From Herbidospora daliensis (GTDB taxonomy: Bacteria; Actinomycetota; Actinomycetes; Streptosporangiales; Streptosporangiaceae): 64,000 nt of DNA. Where the stretch lies: positions 62,001 through 126,000 of the forward strand of contig NZ_BBXF01000002.1 in the NCBI RefSeq assembly GCF_001570585.1, in the 5' to 3' direction. Positions within the stretch are counted from its first letter, which is position 1. Every line of letters starts with the position of its first letter. Below, piece by piece: positions 19,993-26,812 of the stretch. The notes beneath the pieces were generated by a model. The model saw nothing but the letters and a program-made list of their open reading frames with translations, had not been told where the DNA came from and made no database searches. The position numbers were made by a program, and so were the translations under genes.

Positions 19993-20763
19993 TCAGAGCT
20001 TGACCACCACGGTGCCGGCGACCTTGTCGTGAATCGCCTGCTGCAGGGGCTTGTCCCACAGCGGGAACAGCACGTTGACCAGGCTGAACACGCCGCCGAT
20101 GAAGTTCAGGATCAGGTTGAACGACAGCAGCTGCGGGCCCCACAGCACGCCGATGCGCTTGATGGCGCTTTCGGTGTCGATGCCGCCCTGGGCGGGGTGC
20201 CCGAGCTTAACGATCCGGATCTTCATAACCTTCTTGCCGATTGTCTGACCGTCCCGCGAGATCTGGAAGAACTCGTAGGCGCCGTACAACAGGAAGGAGA
20301 CGACGGCCTGGATCAGAAGGCCGACGAACGAAACCGTCGGGAGCTCGATGCTAAGGCCGCCGATGTCCTGGGTCGTCGTCGTGGTGAACGCGCCGGAGAT
20401 CAGGTTGCCGATAAGCAGGTAGACGACGATGCCCAGGATTACGCCGTCGATGAGGCGGGCGACCAAACGCTGCCACCACTCGGCCAGCGGAGCGGGAACT
20501 CCCGAAGGAAGAGGTGCGCCGTGCGGCGTGCCATATGCGGGGGCGGCGCCATAACCCTGCGGGTCGCCATATCCCTGAGAACCCTGGGGCGCACCATATC
20601 CACCCTGGGGCGGGTATCCGCCCTGAGGGGGGTATCCGCCACCCTGCTGCGGGGGCGGGTAACCGCCCTGCGGCGGGTAACCCTGGGGCGGAGGGTATCC
20701 GCCTTGCTGCGGCGGCGGGACGGAACCATATGGGTTCTGACCGGGGGGCGGTTCCGGGTGCAT
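19993..20763 (-). CDS. RDD family membrane protein with Gly/Pro/Tyr/Gln-rich N-terminus
   Basis: This is a 256-residue protein. Residues 1-90 are low-complexity, built from PPQGGYPP-like units. From about residue 92 an RDD domain begins ([20 protein letters not shown]), with the Arg and Asp that name the family and about four hydrophobic helices. It ends in [20 protein letters not shown], the usual RDD C-terminus. RDD proteins are integral membrane proteins; some are proposed cation antiporters, but most are uncharacterised. The start at 20763 has GAGAGG six bases upstream. A larger paralogue ends 187 bases upstream on the same strand, with a terminator between, so the two are probably transcribed separately. 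Confidence 0.88.
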   Translation of the reverse strand: MHPEPPPGQNPYGSVPPPQQGGYPPPQGYPPQGGYPPPQQGGGYPPQGGYPPQGGYGAPQGSQGYGDPQGYGAAPAYGTPHGAPLPSGVPAPLAEWWQRLVARLIDGVILGIVVYLLIGNLISGAFTTTTTQDIGGLSIELPTVSFVGLLIQAVVSFLLYGAYEFFQISRDGQTIGKKVMKIRIVKLGHPAQGGIDTESAIKRIGVLWGPQLLSFNLILNFIGGVFSLVNVLFPLWDKPLQQAIHDKVAGTVVVKL

Positions 20764-20893
20764 TGGTTACCTCTCGTGACTTCTAAGTGGGGACGTGAGT
20801 GTTCATGGTCCCAAGGCACGCTAGCACCAACCGCATACCGCTTTAGGAAGTTATTTCGGATAGAACGGACCGAACACGCTGTGTGCATGAAAC

Positions 20894-20921
20894 GGGGCCG
20901 ATGGCGCGATCCATCGGCCCC
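20894..20921 (-). terminator. terminator after second RDD gene
   Basis: An 11-base-pair perfect stem (GGGGCCGATGG / CCATCGGCCCC) with a six-base loop lies 29 bases beyond the stop of the larger RDD gene. Confidence 0.75.
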
Positions 20922-20950
20922 GAGCCCCGTTTGTCCGGTGCGCTATGTCA

Positions 20951-22201
20951 CTACTTGACCTTGACGACGATCGTATTCGCCACCTTGTCGTGAAGCGCCT
21001 GCTGCAGGGGCTTGTCCCAGAGCAGCCACAGAACGTTCAGGAGCGAGAACAGGCCCGCGACGAGGTTGAGGATCTGGCCCACCACGGGAACAAACGACAA
21101 CGCGCGGATGAACTGTGGGCCGTACATGACGGCGGCGCGCTTGCCGGCGGTCTCGACGGAAAGTCCGGGCCTCGAGAGGTCGCCGCCCACCGGAATGACG
21201 CGGATTCCCATCACGATCTTTCCGAGGGTCTGGCCGCGCGACTTCAGCATGAAGAACTCGTATGCGAACCAGGCCGTGGCGCTCACGAGCGTGATCAGGA
21301 TGGTCGCGAGGGTCAGTCCGCTGCCCTCGGTCACGCTCAGGTCGTCGATGTTGATCGACGGCTGCGTGACCACCAGAGCGGTGATCGCGAACGACAACAC
21401 GAAGAACACCACGCCGATGATGAGGCCGTCGACGATGCGCGCCACGAGCCGCTGCCACCAGTCGGCCAGCGGAGCCGGCACGCCCGGGGGAAGGGCGTGG
21501 GCCGGGTAGCCGGGGTTGTAGGCGGGGGCGGAGTACTGCTGCTGGCCGTAGCTGCCCTGGGGCTGGCCGGGGTAGCCGGGCTGCTGCTGGTAGGTCGGGC
21601 CCTGCTGCTGCCCGTAGCCGGGCTGCTGGCCGTATCCCTGTTGCTGCTGCTGGCCGTAGCCCTGCTGGGGCTGCTGGGGCTGCTGGCCGTAGCCGGGCTG
21701 CTGGCCATAACCCTGCTGCTGGCCGTAGCCCTGCTGGGGCTGGCCGTAGCCCTGCTGCTGCCCGTAACCGGGCTGCTGGCCGTAGCCCTGCTGGGGCTGC
21801 TGCCCGTAACCGGGCTCCTGGCCGTAGCCCTGCTGCTGGCCATAACCCTGCTGCTGCTGGCCGTAGCCCTGCTGCGGGTAACCCTGCTGCTGGGGGTAAC
21901 CCTGCTGGGGCTGCTGCTGGCCGTAGCCCTGCTGCTGGCCGTATCCGGGCTGCTGCCCATATCCAGGCTGCTGGCCGTAGCCCTGCTGGCCCTGCTGCCC
22001 TTGCTGCTGCCCCTGCTGCTGGCCCTGCTGGGCGTAGGGGTCGTAGTTCTGCTGCTGCTGGCCATAGACGGGCTGCTGGCCGGTCCCCCCGGTGGGGTTA
22101 CGGCTCACGATCGTCATGTCCGGGTCGTAGTCCTGCGCGGGCTTGTCCTGGCCTTGCTGCCCTTCACGGTCGTCCGGGCGGTATGGCGGCTGAGCGCTCA
22201 C
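20951..22201 (-). CDS. RDD family membrane protein with long Gln/Gly/Tyr repeat N-terminus
   Basis: This 416-residue paralogue of the preceding RDD gene has a charged head (residues 1-40), then about 180 residues (roughly 45-225) made almost only of Gln, Gly, Tyr and Pro in GYGQQ / [12 protein letters not shown] units. The RDD domain starts near residue 245 ([20 protein letters not shown]) and ends in [20 protein letters not shown]. The repeat segment lacks charge and resembles prion-like, condensate-forming domains; this is inference. The start is a GTG at 22201 with GAGGTG upstream. The family is clear, but the transported substrate, if any, is unknown. Both RDD domains share the same start and end motifs, pointing to tandem duplication with divergent N-terminal expansion. 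Confidence 0.88.
   Translation of the reverse strand: MSAQPPYRPDDREGQQGQDKPAQDYDPDMTIVSRNPTGGTGQQPVYGQQQQNYDPYAQQGQQQGQQQGQQGQQGYGQQPGYGQQPGYGQQQGYGQQQPQQGYPQQQGYPQQGYGQQQQGYGQQQGYGQEPGYGQQPQQGYGQQPGYGQQQGYGQPQQGYGQQQGYGQQPGYGQQPQQPQQGYGQQQQQGYGQQPGYGQQQGPTYQQQPGYPGQPQGSYGQQQYSAPAYNPGYPAHALPPGVPAPLADWWQRLVARIVDGLIIGVVFFVLSFAITALVVTQPSINIDDLSVTEGSGLTLATILITLVSATAWFAYEFFMLKSRGQTLGKIVMGIRVIPVGGDLSRPGLSVETAGKRAAVMYGPQFIRALSFVPVVGQILNLVAGLFSLLNVLWLLWDKPLQQALHDKVANTIVVKVK
21527..22069. repeat. in-frame low-complexity repeat encoding Gln/Gly/Tyr-rich segment
   Basis: This stretch of over 500 bases inside the RDD gene is built from variants of the units CTGCTGGCCGTAGCC and CTGCTGGGGCTG (plus-strand view). 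All stay in frame with the minus-strand gene. The units are similar but not identical, so slippage or unequal exchange within the gene is likely. Confidence 0.85.
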
Positions 22202-22316
22202 CGTGTCACCTCACTTCGAGTACGCATGCGGTACACGTGAGACACGCACGCTTGACATAGCCAAAAGTATCGATAGCCGGATCTACAGTCACCTTCCCGG
22301 CCCGTTATGGCCACGG

Positions 22317-22826
22317 TCAAGCACGCGGTTCCAAGTGCAGGATCATGCGTGTATTGCCCAAAGTGTTGGGTTTCACATGTTCAAGATCGAGGAATTCCGC
22401 GACGCCTTCGTCGTAGGAGGCGAGCAGTTCGGCGTACACCTCGGGAGAGACGGGGGTGCCGTTGATCTCGCGGAAGCCGTGGCGTTCGAAGAACGTGACC
22501 TCGAAGGTGAGGCAGAAGACGCGGCGCACCCCGAGTTCGCGGGCGGTCGCGATGAGGGCCCCGACGATCTCGTGGCCGATGCCCATCCCGCGGCAGGCCG
22601 GGTCGACCGCGACGGTGCGGATCTCCGCCAGGTCCTCCCACAACACGTGGAGCGCGCCGCAGCCGACGACCGCGCCGTCGAGCTCGGCCACCCAGAATTC
22701 CTGGACGTCCTCATAGAGGGTGACGGTGCTCTTCATGAGCAACCGGGGACCCGATCCGGAGTAGGAGTCGACGAACCGGCGGATCGCCCGGACGTCAGGG
22801 GTACGCGCCCGGCGGACCTTGACCAT
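22317..22826 (-). CDS. argA: amino-acid N-acetyltransferase (glutamate), GNAT family
   Basis: This 169-residue GNAT enzyme would make N-acetylglutamate, the first step of arginine synthesis. It matches the short actinobacterial ArgA (Rv2747 type) across its length: VRRARTPDVRAIRRFVDSY, VTLYEDVQEFWVAE, the acetyl-CoA P-loop region RGMGIGHEIVGAL, and the end VKPNTLGNTRMIL. I start at the ATG at 22826; nine upstream in-frame residues have no support. It is isolated from other arg genes here and divergent from the NlpC/P60 gene, with the c-di-AMP riboswitch between them. Confidence 0.85.
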   Translation of the reverse strand: MVKVRRARTPDVRAIRRFVDSYSGSGPRLLMKSTVTLYEDVQEFWVAELDGAVVGCGALHVLWEDLAEIRTVAVDPACRGMGIGHEIVGALIATARELGVRRVFCLTFEVTFFERHGFREINGTPVSPEVYAELLASYDEGVAEFLDLEHVKPNTLGNTRMILHLEPRA

Positions 22827-23010
22827 GGCAAGGACCTTAACGGCCCAGCACAAATCGACGAAGCCTCCGGCCCCACGTGGCGACCGAAACCCCTGTGGTC
22901 ACCTGCGTTACAGTGGCCTCTTGCGTGATCTGTCCGTGATTGTTCGGTTGTCGAACCTAGACAGAAATCGCAGTTCCGGTTGAGCACGAACATGACGTGC
23001 ACTAATGTCC

Positions 23011-23140
23011 AGGCGGCCGAGTCCTCCGTCTGTGGCGGAGGAGCCGGGGACCCACCGGGGCCGCCATCGAGCGGCCCGATGGGGTGAATCCGCAAGGTAG
23101 GGCTGCTTCCGTCCGAACCCGTCAGCTAACCCGGCAGGCC
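23011..23140 (+). ncRNA. ydaO/yuaA-type cyclic di-AMP riboswitch
   Basis: The leader of the NlpC/P60 gene contains, in order, the conserved blocks of the ydaO-yuaA class: GGAGCCGGGGACCC (23038-23051), GGGGTGAAT (23081-23089), AAGGTAGGG (23094-23102), and CCGAACCCGTCAGCTAACC (23113-23131), followed by a closing GGC. This class binds c-di-AMP and usually switches the downstream gene off when c-di-AMP is high; in actinobacteria it commonly precedes wall-hydrolase genes. The aptamer ends about 20 bases before the TTG start, so regulation could act on translation or on a terminator in between. The boundaries are approximate. The rest of the 331-base gap back to argA should hold the promoter. Confidence 0.93.
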
Positions 23141-23157
23141 CTCTGGAAGGAGCATGG

Positions 23158-24129
23158 TTGTTTCGTCGAACCGTCCGCAGGGTCGTGTTCGTGGGCTCGG
23201 CGCTGGCCCTCATCACCATCTGCGCCCCGGTGGTCTCCGCCACCGCCGACCCCGAGCCGACGCTGAAAGAGCTCACCGCCGAGGTCGAGAAGCTGCACGA
23301 GGAGATCGAGTCGCTCACCGAGCAGTACAACGGTGAACGCATCAGGCTCGACGAGGCCAAGCGGTCGGCCGCGACAGCCAAGAAGACGCTCGACACGAGC
23401 GAGGCCGACCTGGAGGCCCGTCGCAAGCGCGCGATGGTGTTCGCCACCAACGCTTACATGACGGGTGGCGCCAGCGGGATCGCGCTGATGAACGCCCCCA
23501 ACCCCGACGCCTACATGGACGTCGCCTCGACCACCTACGCGCTGCAGCTGCAGAGCGGCGAGGAGGTCGTCCAGCTCACCAAGGCGCGCCAGGCCGCCCA
23601 GCGGGCCCGCGTCAGCGCCAAGGCCCGGCAGGACGAGGTCAGCAAGCTCATCAAGAGCCTCGACAAGCGCGAGAACTCGATCCGCGGCCTGATCAAGAAG
23701 ACCGAGAGCGAGCTCTACTCGCAGGTCGCCGGCCAGGTGTCGGTGGCGAAGCGGCTCAGCCTGCCCGTCGTCGGCGACGGCAAGGCCGCCCAGGCGGTCA
23801 GGTGGGCGCTCTCCCAGCAGCTCAAGCCCTATGTGTGGGGCGCCGAAGGACCCAACTCCTACGACTGCTCGGGCCTGATCATGGCGGCCTACGCCACGGT
23901 CGGCATCAGCATCCCCCACTACACCGGCAGCCAGTGGACGGCCGGCACGCACGTCTCACGCGAGGACATGCGCCCGGGAGACCTGGTGTTCTTCTACAAC
24001 GACCTGCACCATGTGGGCCTCTACATCGGAGGGGGCTACATGATCCACGCTCCCCGCACGGGTGACGTCGTGCGGGTCGCGGCGATCGGCAACAGGCCGT
24101 TCGCGGGCGCCGTTCGCATCGCCGACTAG
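23158..24129 (+). CDS. secreted NlpC/P60 peptidoglycan endopeptidase
   Basis: This 323-residue exported wall hydrolase has a signal peptide at 1-30 (MFRRTVRRVVFVGSALALI, cleavage near SATA-DPEP), a long coiled coil at about 33-195, and a C-terminal NlpC/P60 domain with catalytic Cys237 (YDCSGL), a His at 284 or 285 (HHVGLYIG) and His297 (MIHAPRTGD). It would cleave D-Glu-DAP bonds in stem peptides. This is the RipA/Cwl-type architecture, with the coiled coil keeping the enzyme inactive until bound. Translation starts at a TTG at 23158, placed correctly after GGAAGGAG; an out-of-frame ATG lies four bases earlier. Its mRNA leader carries the c-di-AMP riboswitch. Its stop overlaps that of the convergent LuxR-type gene within CTAG. 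Confidence 0.93.
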   Translation: MFRRTVRRVVFVGSALALITICAPVVSATADPEPTLKELTAEVEKLHEEIESLTEQYNGERIRLDEAKRSAATAKKTLDTSEADLEARRKRAMVFATNAYMTGGASGIALMNAPNPDAYMDVASTTYALQLQSGEEVVQLTKARQAAQRARVSAKARQDEVSKLIKSLDKRENSIRGLIKKTESELYSQVAGQVSVAKRLSLPVVGDGKAAQAVRWALSQQLKPYVWGAEGPNSYDCSGLIMAAYATVGISIPHYTGSQWTAGTHVSREDMRPGDLVFFYNDLHHVGLYIGGGYMIHAPRTGDVVRVAAIGNRPFAGAVRIAD

Positions 24130-24341
24130 ATCAATCGCCGTCGGGCCGCCCATGCGACGGCCTCGATGGCGGTGGCGACGCCGATGCGGTCACAGATGCC
24201 GCGCAGCCGACGACGAACCGTCCGCCCGCTGACATCAAGGCTCCGCCCGACACGGTCGACGGTCACGCCCTTGGCCAGTTCGGCCAGCAGCAGCAACTCG
24301 TCGTCGGTCAGGCCGACGCGCTCGGTCTCGGAAACTGACAT
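24126..24341 (-). CDS. small LuxR-type helix-turn-helix protein
   Basis: This 71-residue protein is little more than a GerE/LuxR DNA-binding domain: LTDDELLLLAELAKGVTVDR, then VGRSLDVSGRTVRRRLRGI, then CDRIGVATAIEAVAWAARRRL. There is no receiver or ligand domain. The start is the ATG at 24341 with GAGAGGGG six bases upstream; an in-frame start six codons further up is less likely. It is convergent with the NlpC/P60 gene and follows the lysS terminator. It probably acts as a stand-alone transcription regulator; the target is unknown. Confidence 0.8.
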   Translation of the reverse strand: MSVSETERVGLTDDELLLLAELAKGVTVDRVGRSLDVSGRTVRRRLRGICDRIGVATAIEAVAWAARRRLI

Positions 24342-24465
24342 CGTGAGCCCCTCTCCCACGACGAATGATTCTCGCCACCCCTCAGGGAAGGTAAACGTCG
24401 GGGAGAATGGACGTCAAGCAGCGGTATTGACAGGCCAGGGCGTATGTGAACGCCTAGTAACGTAA

Positions 24466-24488
24466 GGCCCCCACGTTCTGTGGGGGCC
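24466..24488 (-). terminator. terminator after lysS
   Basis: A perfect nine-base-pair stem (GGCCCCCAC / GTGGGGGCC) with a five-base loop lies 22 bases beyond the lysS stop, followed on the minus strand by TTACGTT. It probably ends the large minus-strand nad/pan/lysS transcript. Confidence 0.8.
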
Positions 24489-24510
24489 TCACCTGCTGCT
24501 AAACGACGAC

Positions 24511-26001
24511 TCAATGGCTGGGGCGGACCAGCGGGAACAGAATTGTTTCGCGAATGTTTTTTCCGGTGAACGCCATGATCATGCGATCGATGCCCGCTCC
24601 CATACCGCCTGTGGGGGGCATCGCGTACTCCAGGGCCTGCAGGAAGTCCTCGTCGAGCTGCATCGCCTCGGCGTCGCCGCCGGCCGCCAGGATCGACTGC
24701 TCGGTGAGGCGGCGGCGCTGCTCGATCGGGTCGACCAGCTCCGAGTAGGCGGTGCCGAGCTCGGTGCCGAAGCCGATCAGATCCCACTTCTCGGTCAGCA
24801 GCGGATTCTCCCGGTGCTGACGGGTCAGCGGCGAGGTCTCCAGCGGATAGTCCATCACGAACGTGGGCTGGACGAGGGTGTGCTCGACGAGCGCCTCGAA
24901 GACCTCCTGCACGAGCTTGCCCTGGCCCCATTTCGGGTCCCAGTGGATCTCGCGGCCGTCGGCCAGCTTCCGCAGGGTCTCCAGCGGCGTCGCGGTGGTG
25001 ATCTCCTCACCGAGCGCCTCGGAGACCGAGCCGTAGAGGGTGATGCGCGGCCACTCGGCCAGGCCCAGGTCGATCTCCTGGTCGCCGTGGCGGACGACGC
25101 TGGTGCCGAGCGCGGCCACGACGGCCTTCTGGTACATGCGCTGGGTCAGGTCGGCCATGTCGTTGTAGTCGAGGTAGGTGCCGTAGGCCTCGAGCATGGT
25201 GAACTCGGGGTTGTGGGTCGAGTCGGCGCCCTCGTTGCGGAAGTTGCGGTTGATCTCGAAGACCTTCTCGATGCCGCCGACGACCAGCCGCTTGAGGTAG
25301 AGCTCGATCGCGATGCGAAGGTAGAGCTCCATGTCGTAGGCGTTGATGTGGGTCTTGAACGGCCGGGCCGCCGCGCCGCCGTGGATCGGCTGCAGCATCG
25401 GGGTCTCGACCTCGAGGTAGCCCTCCTCGTGCCAGAAGTCGCGGACCGCGCGCACGGTGGCGCTGCGGATGTGCGCCATCTTGCGGGCCTCGTCGTTGAC
25501 GATGAGGTCGACGTAGCGCAGCCGGACGCGGGCCTCGGGGTCGCTGAGCCCGGCGTGCTTCTCGGGCAGCGGGCGCAGGCACTTGGCGGTGATGGCCCAC
25601 GAGTCGGCCATGATCGACAACTCGCCGCGCTTGGACGTGATGACCTCGCCGGTGATGCCGACGTGGTCGCCCAGGTCGACGTCGCGCTTCCAGGCCGCCA
25701 GCGCGTCGTCGCCGAGCTTGTCGAGCGACAACATGATCTGGAGGTCGCCGGAGCCGTCGCGGATGGTCGCGAAGCAGAGCTTGCCGCCGATCCGGGAGAG
25801 CATCACGCGGCCGGCCACGCCGACGACGTCGCCGGTCGCGGCGCCCGGCTCGAGGTCGGTGTATTTCTCGCGGACCTCCGCGTTGGTCGCGGTCCGCGGG
25901 TAGTTCACCGGATAGGGATCGACGCCTTCGGAGACCAGGCGGTCCAGCTTTTCGCGGCGGACGCGCATCTGCTCCGGAAGCTCGTTCAGCTCTTCGCTCA
26001 C
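24511..26001 (-). CDS. lysS: lysyl-tRNA synthetase, class II
   Basis: LysS charges tRNA-Lys. The 496-residue protein has the N-terminal OB-fold anticodon-binding domain (VVGVAGRVMLSRIGGKLCFA) and a class II catalytic core with motif 1 around EVETPMLQPIHGGAAARPF, motif 2 (FRNEGADSTHNPEF) and motif 3 (GMGAGIDRMIM). The length is standard. The start is a GTG at 26001. It sits 21 bases downstream of coaX and is the last gene of the minus-strand panC-panD-nadBC-coaX-lysS run. There is no lysX/MprF-like membrane extension, so it is the housekeeping enzyme. Confidence 0.96.
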   Translation of the reverse strand: MSEELNELPEQMRVRREKLDRLVSEGVDPYPVNYPRTATNAEVREKYTDLEPGAATGDVVGVAGRVMLSRIGGKLCFATIRDGSGDLQIMLSLDKLGDDALAAWKRDVDLGDHVGITGEVITSKRGELSIMADSWAITAKCLRPLPEKHAGLSDPEARVRLRYVDLIVNDEARKMAHIRSATVRAVRDFWHEEGYLEVETPMLQPIHGGAAARPFKTHINAYDMELYLRIAIELYLKRLVVGGIEKVFEINRNFRNEGADSTHNPEFTMLEAYGTYLDYNDMADLTQRMYQKAVVAALGTSVVRHGDQEIDLGLAEWPRITLYGSVSEALGEEITTATPLETLRKLADGREIHWDPKWGQGKLVQEVFEALVEHTLVQPTFVMDYPLETSPLTRQHRENPLLTEKWDLIGFGTELGTAYSELVDPIEQRRRLTEQSILAAGGDAEAMQLDEDFLQALEYAMPPTGGMGAGIDRMIMAFTGKNIRETILFPLVRPSH

Positions 26002-26022
26002 GGCACTACAGATTAGCGGCGT

Positions 26023-26805
26023 TTACGCGGTGTTTCGGGCGTAGACCAGCCGCAGGCCGATGAGGGTGAGCCAGGGTTCGTGTACGTCGATCGTCCGCGC
26101 CTCGCTGACCACCAGCGGCGCGCCGGGGCCGGTCGCGACCACGGTGACCTCGTCGGGGTCGGCGGCGAGCTCGGCGGTCATGCGGTCGACGATGCCGTCG
26201 ACGAGACCGGCGAAGCCGTAGATGATGCCCGACTGGAGGGCCTCGACGGTGTTCTTGGCGATCACCGAGCGGGGCCGGATGAGCTCCACCTTGTGGAGCT
26301 GGGCGCCCGCCTCGGCCAGCGCGTCGACGCTGATCTCCAGCCCGGGGGCGGTCACCGCGCCGACGTACTCGCCCCGCGCCGAGACGGCGTCGAAGGAGGT
26401 CGCGGTGCCGAAGTCGACGACCACGCAGGGGCCGCCGAACAGGCTGATGGCGGCCAGCGCGTTGACGATGCGGTCGCTGCCGACCTCTTTCGGGTTGTCC
26501 ATCCGCACGGGCACCCCCGTGCGGACGCCGGGCTCCACGACCACCGAGGTCACGTCGCCGTAGTAGCGGCGGGACATCTCGCGCATCTCGTTGAGGACCG
26601 AGGGCACGGTCGAGCAGATCGAGATGCCCGAGATGTCGGTGTTCTTGAGGATGGCCGACTGGGCCAGCAACCCCTGGAGGATCACCGCGAGCTCGTCGGC
26701 GGTCCGCCGGGCGTCGGTGGCGATGCGCCAGTGCTCGATGACCTCTTCACCCTCGAACAGGCCAAGCACCGTGTGGGTGTTGCTGACGTCGATGGTGAGG
26801 AGCAT
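26023..26805 (-). CDS. coaX: type III pantothenate kinase
   Basis: CoaX phosphorylates pantothenate, the first step of coenzyme A synthesis from pantothenate. The 260-residue protein has the ASKHA-fold motifs: PHOSPHATE-1 with catalytic Asp (MLLTIDVSNTHTVLGLF), the substrate motif NPKEVGSDRI, and VVDFGTATSFDAV. The start is the ATG at 26805; six upstream in-frame residues are rejected. It begins seven bases after the nadB-nadC stop, so translation is probably linked. Its presence beside panC and panD places successive CoA steps in one operon. Confidence 0.95.
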   Translation of the reverse strand: MLLTIDVSNTHTVLGLFEGEEVIEHWRIATDARRTADELAVILQGLLAQSAILKNTDISGISICSTVPSVLNEMREMSRRYYGDVTSVVVEPGVRTGVPVRMDNPKEVGSDRIVNALAAISLFGGPCVVVDFGTATSFDAVSARGEYVGAVTAPGLEISVDALAEAGAQLHKVELIRPRSVIAKNTVEALQSGIIYGFAGLVDGIVDRMTAELAADPDEVTVVATGPGAPLVVSEARTIDVHEPWLTLIGLRLVYARNTA

Positions 26806-26812
26806 GCCCCGA

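Noticed and set aside
22371-22379. A third TTTCACATG element like those at 1204 and 35516
   Set aside because: It lies within argA codons and is explained by the protein sequence.
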